A stretch of DNA of 64,000 nucleotides, from NCBI RefSeq assembly GCF_958295425.1, contig NC_081150.1:970501-1034500 (forward strand), written 5' to 3'. The number at the start of each line of letters is the position of its first letter. The first letter of the stretch is position 1. The translations under genes were made by a program, and so were the position numbers. The stretch is from Solea solea. Taxonomy: Eukaryota; Chordata; Actinopteri; Pleuronectiformes; Soleidae. Positions 35,815-47,026 of the stretch are shown piece by piece. A model generated the notes under the pieces. The model did not search any database. It saw nothing but the letters and a program-made list of their open reading frames with translations, and was not told where the DNA came from.

Positions 35815-37140
35815 GTATGTCATCCAAAATCGGTCAAAAAAGTCATAGTATAGTATGTCGTCCAAAATCGGTCAAAAATGTCATAGTATAATAAGTTGTC
35901 CAAAATCGGTCAAAAAAGTCATAGTATAGTAAGTCGTCCAAAATCGGTCAAAATATCATAGTATAGTAAGTCGTCCTAAATCAACCAAAAAGTCATAGTA
36001 TAGTATGTCGTCCAAAATCGGTCAAAAATGTCATAGTATAGTATGTCGTCCAAAATCGGTCAAAAAAGTCATAGTATAGTATGTCGTCCAAAATCGGTCA
36101 AAAATGTCATAGTATAGTATGTCGTCCAAAATCGGTCAAAAAAGTCATAGTATAGTATGTCGTCCAAAAATGGTCCGAAATGTCATAGTATAGTATGTCG
36201 CCCAAAAATGGACAAAAAAGTCATAGTATAGTATGTCGTCCAAAAATGGTCAAAAATGTCACAGTATAGTATGTCGTCCAAAAATCGTCAAAAAAGTCAT
36301 ACTTTAGTATGTCTTCCAAAAATGGTCCAAAAAGTCATGTTTGTCGTCCAAAAATGGACAAAAATGTCATAGTATAGTATGTTGTCCAAAAATGGTCCAA
36401 AAAGTCATACTATAGTATGTCGTCCAAAAATGGACAAAAACGTCATAGTATAGTATGTCGTCCAAAAATGGTCAAAAACGTCATAGTATAGTATGTCGTC
36501 CAAAAATGGTCAAAAACGTCATAGTATAGTATGTCGTCCAAAAATGGTTAAAAATGTCATAGTATAGTATGTCGTCTAAAATCGGTCAAAAAAGTCATAG
36601 TATAGTATGTCGTCCAAAAATGGTTAAAAATGTCATTGTATAGTATGTCGTTCAAAAATTGACCAAAAAGTCATAGTATAGTATGTCGTCCAAAAATGGT
36701 CCGAAATGTCATAGTATAGTATGTCGTCCAAAAATGGTCAAAAATGTCATAGTATAGTATGTCGTCCAAAAATCGTCAAAAAGTCATACTTTAGTATGTC
36801 TTCCAAAAATGGTCCAAAAAGTCATGTTTGTCGTCCAAAAATGGACAAAAATGTCATAGTATAGTATGTCGTCCAAAAATTGACAAAAACGTCATAGTAT
36901 AGTATGTCGTCCAAAAATGGTCCAAAATGTCATAGTATAGTATGTCGTTCAAAAATTGACAAAAAAGTCATAGTATAGTATGTCGTCCAAAAATGGTCAA
37001 AAAAGTCATAGTATAGTATGTCGTCCAAAATCGGTCAAAAACGTCATAGTATAGTATGTCGTCCAAAAATGGTTAAAAATGTCATAGTATAGTATGTCGT
37101 CCAAAATGTGACAAAAAAGTCATCGTATAGTATGTCATCT

Positions 37141-37282
37141 AAATTAACACCAATACTTCTCAGGACAGCAGAGGGAACTTGTTCCAACCAGGGCTTGAAC
37201 CCCAGACTTCTATGTTAAAGGCAGAAGGGCTAACCACTACACCAACTTCGTTTTCCTGTGTATTTTTCAATCATCATACAAA
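37141..37282 (-). mobile_element. tRNA-like SINE copy 4 inside satellite
   Basis: Lies 1467 bp after copy 3. The satellite to the left of copies 3 and 4 is also near-identical, so element and satellite were duplicated together. Confidence 0.8.
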
Positions 37283-38686
37283 AGTATGTCATCCAAAATC
37301 GGTCAAAAAAGTCATAGTATAGTATGTCGTCCAAAAATGGTTAAAAATGTCATAGTATAGTATGTCGTCTAAAATCGGTCAAAAAAGTCATAGTATAGTA
37401 TGTTGTCCAAAAATGGTTAAAAATGTCATAGTATAGTATGTCGTTCAAAAATTGACAAAAAAGTCATAGTATAGTATGTCGTCCAAAAATGGTCCGAAAT
37501 GTCATAGTATAGTATGTCGCCCAAAAATGGACAAAAAAATCATAGTATAGTATGTCGTCCAAAATCGGTCAAAAATGTCATAGTATAGTATGTTGTCCAA
37601 AAATCGCCAAAAAAGTCATACTTTAGTATGTCTTCCAAAAATGGTCCAAAAAGTCATGTTTGTCGTCCAAAAATTGACAAAAAAGTCATAGTATAGTATG
37701 TCGTCCAAAAATGGTCCGAAATGTCATAGTATAGTATGTCGCCCAAAAATGGACAAAAAAGTCATAGTATAGTATGTCGTCCAAAATCGGTCAAAAATGT
37801 CATAGTATAGTATGTTGTCCAAAAATCGCCAAAAAAGTCATACTTTAGTATGTCTTCCAAAAATGGTCCAAAAAGTCATGTTTGTCGTCCAAAAATTGAC
37901 AAAAAAGTCATAGTATAGTATGTCGTCCAAAAATGGTCCGAAATGTCATAGTATAGTATGTCGCCCAAAAATGGACAAAAACGTCATAGTATAGTATGTC
38001 GTCCAAAAATGGTCAAAAATGTCATAGTATAGTATGTCGTCCAAAAATCGTCAAAAAAGTCATACTTTAGTATGTCTTCCAAAAATGGTCCAAAAAGTCA
38101 TGTTTGTCGTCCAAAAATGGTCAAAAATGTCATAGTATAGTATGTCGTCCAAAAACAGTCAAAAAAGTCATACTATAGTATGTCGTCCAAAAATGGACAA
38201 AAACGTCATAGTATAGTATGTCGTCCAAAAATGGTCCAAAATGTCATAGTATAGTATGTCGTTCAAGAATTGACAAAAAAGTCATAGTATAGTATGTCGT
38301 CCAAAAATGGTCAAAAAAGTCATTGTATAGTATGTCGTCCAAAATCGGTCAAAAACGTCATAGTATAGTATGTCGTCCAAAAATGGTTAAAAATGTCATA
38401 GTATAGTATGTCGTCCAAAATCGGTCAAAAAAGTCATAGTATAGTATGTCGTCCAAAATCGGTCAAAAAATGTCATAGTATAGTATGTCGTCCTAAATCA
38501 ACCAAAAAAGTCATAGTATAGTATGTCGTCCAAAATCGGTCAAAAAATGTCATAGTATAGTATGTCGTCCTAAATCAACCAAAAAAGTCATAGTATAGTA
38601 AGTCGTCCAAAATTGGTTAAAAAAGTCATAGTATAGTATGTCGTCCAAAATGTGACAAAAAAGTCATAGTATAGTATGTCATCTAA

Positions 38687-38827
38687 ATTAACACCAATAC
38701 TTCTTAGGACAGCAGAGGGAACTTGTTCCAACCAGGGCTTGAATCCCAGACTTCTATGTTAAAGGCAGAAGGGCTAACCACTACACCAACTTTGTTGTCC
38801 TGAGTATTTTTCAATCATCATACAAAA
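38687..38827 (-). mobile_element. tRNA-like SINE copy 5 inside satellite
   Basis: Lies about 1546 bp after copy 4, with identical flanks to copies 3 and 4. Downstream satellite switches mostly to the CGGTC subtype. Confidence 0.8.
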
Positions 38828-41800
38828 GTATGTCATCCAAAATCGGTCAAAAAAGTCATAGTATAGTATGTCGTCCAAAATCGGTCAAAAAAGTCATAGT
38901 ATAATAAGTCGTCCAAAATCGGTCAAAAAAGTCATAGTATAGTAAGTCGTCCAAAATCGGTCAAAAAAGTCATAGTATAGTAAGTCGTCCAAAATCGGTC
39001 AAAATGTCATAGTATAGTAAGTCGTCCAAAATCGGTCAAAAAACTCATAGTATAGTAAGTCGTCCAAAATCGGTCAAAAATGTCATAGTATAGTAAGTCG
39101 TCCAAAATCGGTCAAAAAACTCATAGTATAGTAAGTCGTCCAAAATCGGTCAAAAATGTCATAGTATAGTAAGTCGTCCAAAATCGGTCAAAAATGTCAT
39201 AGTATAGTAAGTCGTCTAAAATCGGTCAAAAAAGTTATAGTATAGTATGTCATCCAAAATGTGACAAAAAAGTCATAGTATAGTATGTCGTCCAAAATCG
39301 GTCAAAAATGTCATAGTAAAGTAAGTTGTCCAAAATCGGTCAAAAAAGTCATAGTCTAGTATGTCGTCCGAAAATTGGTCTAAAAAAGTCATAGTTTAGT
39401 ATGTCGTCCAAAATTTGACTAAAATGTCATAGTATAGTAAGTTGTCCAAAATCGGTCAAAAAAGTCATAGTATAGTAAGTCGTCCAAAATCGGTCAAAAA
39501 ATGTCATAGTATAGTATTTTGTCCAAAAATGTCATAGTATAGTAAGTCGTCCAAAATCGGTCAAAAATGTCATAGTATAGGAAGTCGTCTAAAATCGGTC
39601 AAAAAAGTTATAGTATAGTATGTCATCCAAAATGTGACAAAAAAGTCATAGTATAGTATGTCGTCCAAAATCGGTCAAAAATGTCATAGTAAAGTAAGTT
39701 GTCCAAAATCGGTCAAAAAAGTCATAGTATAGTATGTCGTCCAAAATTGGTCAAAAAAGTCATAGTATAGTATGTCGTCCAAAATCGGTCAAAAATGTCA
39801 TAGTATAATAAGTCGTCCAAAATCGGTCAAAAAAGTCATAGTATAATAAGTCGTCCAAAATCGGTCAAAATGTCATAGTATAGTAAGTCCTCCAAAATCG
39901 GTCAAAAAAGTCATAGTATAGTATGTCGTCCAAAATCGGTCAAAAATGTCATAGTTCTGTATGTCGTCCAAAATTTGACTAAAATGTCATAGTATATAGT
40001 AAGTTGTCCAAAATCGGTCAAAAAAGTCATAGTATAGTAAGTCGTCCAAAATCGGTCAAAAAATGTCATAGTATAGTATTTTGTCCAAAAATGTCATAGT
40101 ATAGTAAGTCGTCCAAAATCGGTAAAAATGTCATAGTATAGTAAGTAGTCTAAAATCGGTCAAAAAAGTTATGGTATAGTATGTCATCCAAAATGTGACA
40201 AAAAAGTCATCGTATAGTATGTCGTCCAAAATCGGTCAAAAATGTCATAGTATAATAAGTCGTCCAAAATCGGTCAAAAAAGTCATAGTATAGTAAGTCG
40301 TCCAAAATCAGTCAAAATGTCATAGTATAGTAAGTCGTCCAAAATCGGTCAAAAAAGTCATAGTATAGTATGTCGTCAAAAATCGGTCAAAAAAGTCATA
40401 GTATAGTATGTCGTCCAAAATCGGTCAAAAAAGTCATAGTCTAGTAAGTCGTCCAAAATCGGTCAAAATGTCATAGTATAGTAAGTTGTCCAAAATCGGT
40501 CAAAAAATGTCATAGTGTAGTATGTCATCCAAAATGTGACAAAAAAGTCATAGTATAGTATGTCGTCTAAAATCGGTCAAAAATGTCATAGTATAGTATG
40601 TCGTCTAAAATCGGTCAAAAATGTCATAGTATAATAAGTCGTCGAAAATCAGTCAAAAAAGTCATAGTATAGTAAGTCGTCGAAAATCGGTCAAAATGTC
40701 ATAGTATAGTAAGTCGTCCAAAATCGGTCAAAAATGTCATAGTTTAGTGTGTCTTCCAAAATTTGACTAAAATGTCATAGTATAGTAAGTTGTCCAAAAT
40801 CGGTCAAAAAAGTCATAGGATAGTATGTCGTCCAAAATCGGTCAAAAAAGTCATAGTTTAGTATGTCTTCCAAAATCGGTCAAAAAAGTCATAGTATAGT
40901 ATGTCGTCAAAAATCGGTCAAAAAAGTCATAGTATAGTATGTCGTCCAAAATCGGTCAAAAATGTCATAGTATAATAAGTCGTCCAAAATCGGTCAAAAA
41001 AGTCATTGTATAGTAAGTCGTCCAAAATCGGTCAAAATGTCATAGTATAGTAAGTCGTCCAAAATCGGTCAAAAAAGTCATAGTATAGTAAGTCGTCCAA
41101 AATCGGTCAAAATGTCATAGTATAGTAAGTCGTCCAAAATCGGTCAAAAAAGTCATAGTATAGTAAGTCGTCCAAAATCGGTCAAAAAATGTCATAGTAT
41201 AGTATTTTGTCCAAATATGTCATAGTATAGTAAGTCGTCCAAAATCGATCAAAAATGTCATAGTATAGTGAGTCGTCTAAAATCGGTCAAAAAAGTTATA
41301 GTATAGTATGTCATCCAAAATGTGACAAAAAAGTCATAGTATAGTATGTCGTCCAAAATCGGTCAAAAATGTCATAGTATAATAAGTCGTCCAATATCGG
41401 TCAAAAAAGTCATCGTATAGTAAGTCGTCCAAAATCGGTCAAAATGTCATAGTATAGTAAGTCGTCCAAAATCGGTCAAAAAAGTCATAGTATAGTAAGT
41501 CGTCCAAAATCGGTCAAAAATGTCATAGTTTAGTGTGTTGTCCAAAATTTGACTAAAATGTCATAGTATAGTAAGTTGTCCAAAATCGGTCAAAAAAGTC
41601 ATAGTATAGTATGTCGTCAAAAATCGGTCAAAAAAGTCATAGTATAGTATGTCGTCCAAAATCGGTCAAAAATGTCATAGTATAATAAGTCGTCCAAAAT
41701 CAGTCAAAAAAGTCTTAGTATAGTAAGTCATCCAAAATCGGTCAAAAAAGTCATAGTATAGTATGTCGTCCAAAATCGGTCAAAAAAGTCATAGTATAGT

Positions 41801-42602
41801 ATGTCGTCCAAAATCGGTCAAAAATGTCATAGTATAATAAGTCGTCCAAAATCAGTCAAAAAAGTCATAGTATAGTAAGTCATCCAAAATCGGTCAAAAA
41901 AGTCATAGTATAGTATGTCGTCCAAAATCGGTCAAAAAAGTCATAGTATAGTATGTCGTCCTAAATCAACCAAAAAAGTCATAGTATAGTATGTCGTCCA
42001 AAATCGGTCAAAAATGTCATAGTATAATAAGTCGTCCAAAATCAGTCAAAAAAGTCTTAGTATAGTAAGTCATCCAAAATCGGTCAAAAAAGTCATAGTA
42101 TAGTATGTCGTCCAAAATCGGTCAAAAAAGTCATAGTATAGTATGTCGTCCAAAATCGGTCAAAAATGTCATAGTATAATAAGTCGTCCAAAATCAGTCA
42201 AAAAAGTCATAGTATAGTAAGTCATCCAAAATCGGTCAAAAAAGTCATAGTATAGTATGTCGTCCAAAATCGGTCAAAAAAGTCATAGTATAGTATGTCG
42301 TCCTAAATCAACCAAAAAAGTCATAGTATAGTATGTCGTCCAAAATCGGTCAAAATGTCATAGTATAGTTAGTCATCCAAAATCGGTCAAAAAACTCATA
42401 GTATAGTATGGCGTCCAAAATCGGTCAAAAAATGTCATAGTATAGTATGTCGCCCAAAAAGTCACAAAAATGTCATAGTTTAGTATGTCGTCCAAAATTT
42501 GACTAAAATGTCATAGTTTAGTATGTCGTCCAAAAAGTCACAAAAATGTCACAGTCTAGTATGTTGTCAAAAATTTGAGAAAAAAAATCATAGTTTAGTG
42601 TG

Positions 42603-42960
42603 CTTCTCCTAAACTGGCAGAGCGGAGTGGGCGGGCTAGGGTGTAGGTTTTGATCATGTCCTGGATGTAGGTTGGACCGGATGCGTTTGTAACATGGAAC
42701 GCAAGCACTGTAGTCTTGAAGCGGATGCAGCTAAAGGAAGCCAGTGAAGGGAGCTTAGGAGCGGTGTAGTGTGTTAGAATTTTGGTAAGTTGAAGACCAG
42801 TCGAGCTGCTGCATTCTGGATGAGTTGCAGAGGTCGTATGGCACACGCGGGGAGACCAGCCAGGAGGGAGTTGCAGTAGTCCAAGCGTGAGATGACAAGA
42901 GCCTGGACCAGAACCTGTGCCGCCTTCTGGGTTAGAAGATCATCAAGATTAGAAAAGCTC
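42603..42960 (-). mobile_element. LINE reverse-transcriptase C-terminal fragment (L2/Rex1-like)
   Basis: The minus-strand frame 42595-42846 contains CIRFKTTVLAFHVTNASGPT, YIQDMIKTYT and ARPLRSAS. This fits the region just after the RT core in L2/CR1-group LINEs (HWLPV..RI.FK...L..K...G..P.Y). Upstream on the same strand, about 42850-42940 looks like a continuing fragment. It directly abuts the satellite end. Non-functional. Confidence 0.75.
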
Positions 42961-44494
42961 CATATAAATACAAACCGCTTATTTAGTAAAGTAAATCAAC
43001 ATGTCATCACATGACTAGAAAGTGTGCCAACTTTTCTGGAACTGAAGTTTGTATTTTACCCAAATTCCTCAGCCCTTTTAATGATCAATTCATCCATTCA
43101 TTCTTGCAGCCCTACTGTACAAATGAGTGATCATTTAACAACATACTGTGAGGCATTTGGTTTGTGTGTGTGATGCCTCGGTGCAAGCTCTGTGTTAATT
43201 AGCTTCCTCCCAAAGCGTCTCGTGCATCTCCTCTTTCCACTCAGGGACTTGACTTCCTGTCATCTTCTCAGCCGAATGCTCTGGAGCGGACGACATACGC
43301 CCTCGGTGCGTTTGTGCATCGCTCCTTCTCCACACACACACGCACACACACACACACACATACCATGATTTCAGCAGCGCTGCCACTCATAATAATAACC
43401 CACACTGGAAGCAACAGTGTGAAATGCAGCTGCTTTGTCCCTGACAACCACTGTTTTATCACTTTCATTCATATTCATGCTCATAATAAAAGCAGGTTTT
43501 TGATTTTAAAAATAGAAATAATATAATAGTTTTTGCACCATAAGTTTTTTCCCTCCACCCCATCTCCTGACCTTCCCTCTATCAAAGCAAGGGAGTTTTA
43601 GGATTAGGTTTTAAAAAGAAAAGGTCAAACTAAATACAATCCAGATACAATTATTTTGTGTAAAGGTTAAAAAAAAAAGTAAGAAACAACAACAAATACA
43701 TTATATACTTTATAATACTCATCATTCACCCCCCAGTGACCCTCATGTGGAGGAATAAAGCGGCAGAAGATGAATGAATGAATCAATAATCCACACATGC
43801 TGACACAGCTTCCTCATGTTAACCTGCTGTTATGTTGCACATGCAATGAAAACGACTGAAAGTCAAGAATTCATTTGAAAGGACGTCCCCGCGTGAACCT
43901 GCACACCTTCATGTCAGCGTGGAGGACACATCAAAAACCACGTAATCTGTGTGGACCGTGAGACATGAAAGTGGAGCAAATGAGGTTTGTGCATCACACG
44001 GTGAAAACACTGCCCTTCCAGGAAAAGGTCGGCAGCGGTTGTTTGGCTCAGCAGAGTGACCTCAGTGAGCCATCACAGCCGGTCAGGTGCAGATGCGTCG
44101 GGTTTGATTTGCTTCAGACTTGTGATTATTATAAAAGATGGTGTTCCTAATCAGCCGCCTCCCTGGGATTCATTATGCAGCCAGCAGTGAGTAATGAGCG
44201 CAGCCACGGCTTTGAAGCTCACTTTAATCATAGCACTGAAGGCTATTACTAAGCAACAGGAACTTGCAGATGTCTCAGGAGGACACGTGGTGATGGTGGA
44301 AGTGATGGTCGCCGAAGGAAATAAGAGAAGACAAAGGCACTCGTGGGTTATGTTTGCCGCTCATAACACTCTCGCATTATTATGAGTGTCAGCCAGTGTC
44401 ATGGACCCTGATGGATTTAAGGGGCAGAAACTAAAGACGTGATGATGTGGAGTGACATGGCTGTGGAAACACAAGGAAAAATAAAAATAAAAGA

Positions 44495-44495
44495 C

Positions 44496-44552
<57 letters not shown>

Positions 44553-44568
44553 CATATATATATATGTA
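44495..44568. repeat. (CATA)n/(TA)n microsatellite
   Basis: CATA repeats grading into a long TA run. Confidence 0.9.
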
Positions 44569-45126
44569 TACACACTATATACCAGTGCAGACAGAATCAG
44601 TGGCATGCGTCTTGTTTCCCAGAGTGACAGTTGTGCAACACTCACGTCACGTCACGAGAACTCAAAGGTAAGAGAGAACATGTGCGACTAACGTACGTGT
44701 GACTGTAATTTAGCAAAAGCTAACACGACTCGTTGCTACGCACTGTGGTGGGAGCCGGAGTCACACGGTGTCCCGACAGTAATTAGTACACGGCGTACAA
44801 AGGTTGACTTTGTGAGTGCTTTTAGGCTTTTACATCAACAACATGATTCATGGACTGGATAAACATGCATTATATTGACTGGATGAGCTCCCTGTGGGAG
44901 AGTGACTGCTCTCACTAATGATGAGAGGAGACATTTACATGACACACTGCAATTAAAGCCTGGGTAGGCGACACGAGTGTAGCAAACAGGAGACAACTGT
45001 GAGGGCTAAAAGAGCGGGGGCAGGATACAAGACAAGAACCTTATGGAGAGTGTACTAATAATCTACTTTCCACCCAAAATAAACTATGTCCTATTTATAC
45101 TACATATTTATACTATTGAAATGGAA

Positions 45127-45245
45127 AATGGTTTGTATTTATATCGTGCTTTTCTAGTCTTGATGACCACTCAAAGCTGTTGTACACTACAGTTTTGGCC
45201 ATCTTTCATGTCTTGCCCAAGGACACATCGGCATGTGGACTAGCA
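45127..45245 (-). repeat. Dispersed repeat, reverse copy of the 6313-6375 family
   Basis: 'ccactcaaagctgttgtaca' and 'tgcccaaggacacatcggca' are motifs I recall from a common fish interspersed repeat. The first part matches 6313-6375 in inverted orientation. Confidence 0.6.
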
Positions 45246-46757
45246 GCGCCGCAACACAACAGACAACAGTGGAGAACATCCAGCAGCTCTTTTTTTACCT
45301 GCTCAGTTTGTAGGTTTTGGTGTCGTCCGCAGGTGCTGAAGAAACACTGGTTGCAGTGGAGTGATGCTTTTCTGTCGTGGGCGGAGCCAGCTATTTAACT
45401 CTGGTACTCCAAGGGAAGTGTGCCAAAGAATAGAAAGGTTGGGGCAGGTTATTTTGGTATTATTCTTAATGGTGGGTCCAAAATGGCTGCTAATCCTGAT
45501 GTGATGAAAAACAATCAGGTTATTGTAACACATAATTACATACATTTATTTTATCTTTATAAAGTTTCTGTCAAATGAAGCATTATTTTACCTCCATTTT
45601 ACACACTGAACCCATAGAAAAATCACACACTGCAGCTTTAAATGACATCTTAAGTTAGGATTATGACATTTTCTGAAAAAAAAAGATGAATCTATTTTCT
45701 GTGTACTCTGCAGGGATTTATTCACTTTTGCATTGATATTCTGTGTCAGTATGAATCATACAGTATATTGAGAGTAGGAGGCTCTGATTTTAGAACCAAA
45801 TCCCTCTTTTGACATCTCATTTGCCAAAGCACGGAGGCTTCAGAGAGGCAAACAGACAGCGGAGAAAAAGAAAAAGAATCCGGCCTCCTCCGTGAAGAGA
45901 TGTCCGTTTCCATGGTGACGTGGAGCATGTGCTTGTGTGTATGATGACCTCACGCATGTATATCCTCCTCGGCAACCTCCTCTGCTGCCAGGATGCAGAC
46001 GTCGTGTCTGCATCCACACGGTGCGGTCACATGTCAGAGGAGGACATCGTGTTCAGAATGTGTAGACTGTGATTGTTTGGTCTTTGAACTGGTTCCTACT
46101 GCTGTGCATACAGAAATCTAATCTAGGTATTAAATATCGAAAGGCACTTTTGATAAACTGCAGCACCAGTAGTTGTTCCATTGAACCTTTCTTTGTCAGA
46201 TCAGTGAAGTTTTATCCCCATGTTTTGTAAATGTTCTGCTTCAGTCTCGAGTCATACGTCACATTCACATGTAAGCAAAGGTCAGACAGCATCTCATTCT
46301 GGACACACACACACACACTCAGTATTACTCAGTGGGCTTTTGTTGCCCTCTAGTGTCCAAAAGGCGAGTTGCACATTGAAATATAAACACAGCAGTAAAC
46401 TAAGTCTCAAGAGTTGCCATTAGAGGGAGCCAGATCCTACATGCGGTCATAAATTAAAGCGTGATCCTGTAATTTTACTTTATTAAGATATTATTATTAT
46501 TGTTGTTGTTGTATAAGAATGATTAGTTTTTTTGTTATGGTTTTCTGGTTCATGTTGTGGAGTTTAAAATGGAAGCTGTATCAGAATTATAGCTCAGACT
46601 AAATTTCCATATTATTTATCCAATGTGACTTACAAGGGAATTAAGTTGAACTCTGATCATGAAGTCTTTTGCACACAGGGTACCGAACTTAACCACTGAG
46701 CTACCCCACCCCACATGTCTCATGTTCAGAGACATGAGTCAGCATTATAATTTGACA

Positions 46758-46785
46758 GTGAATGAATGAATGAATGAATGAATGG
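46758..46785. repeat. (TGAA)n microsatellite
   Basis: About seven TGAA tetranucleotides. Confidence 0.9.
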
Positions 46786-47026
46786 AAGGGACTGCACATG
46801 TGTGTGAAGTTTTAATGAAGGCAGGAAAATCACAACCTCATTGAGGACGTTCATTCGTGTTAATTCGGCTTTTGCAGCGACACATCCCACACAGGGATTA
46901 AGCTCAATAATTTAGGATTATGTCCACGTGGATAAATCACAAAAAAAGAAACGCAGTATCAAAGTCCGATCTTTAAAGGACTCATCCTGACATTTAAGAC
47001 CATAAAAACATTATGCGCTGAAATGT

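Larger units (their letters stand above)
26248..42602. repeat. Large composite minisatellite, ~38-bp unit, ~410 copies
   Basis: About 16.4 kb of tandem 38-bp units of the form gtcatagtatagtatgtcgt followed by a variable 18-bp half. Subtypes differ in that half: TGTGAC/TTTGAC with AGTTTAGTATG (26.25-27.35 kb and again 42.43-42.60 kb), ATGGTC (dominant about 28.7-38.4 kb) and CGGTC (dominant about 38.8-42.4 kb, also about 27.4-28.7 kb). Blocks recur: 30211 onward repeats at 32276 onward (offset 2065), and about 27400-27630 repeats at 27940-28160 (offset about 532). Five tRNA-like insertions interrupt it. Open frames inside (e.g. 30329-30511, 32394-32576) are repeat artefacts. Copy number is estimated from length divided by unit. 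Confidence 0.97.
42961..47026. other. Intergenic region and UFL1 3' UTR/flank
   Basis: No gene is recognised. It holds microsatellites (43329-43362 AC-rich; 44495-44568 CATA/TA; 46758-46785 TGAA) and dispersed repeats at 45127-45245 and 46603-46660. The stretch 44130-44290 is non-repetitive with several TAAT-core motifs. The UFL1 polyadenylation site, to the left of 47027, was not identified. Confidence 0.5.

Noticed and set aside
28391..38827. Functional tRNA genes in the satellite
   Set aside because: A and B boxes are present, but the core lacks a normal 7-bp acceptor stem and anticodon arm, copies share satellite duplications, and copy 1 has a 4-base loss; SINE-like is a better fit.
26248..42602. 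CRISPR array
   Set aside because: Units are contiguous tandem repeats without unique spacers, in a vertebrate genome; no cas genes.
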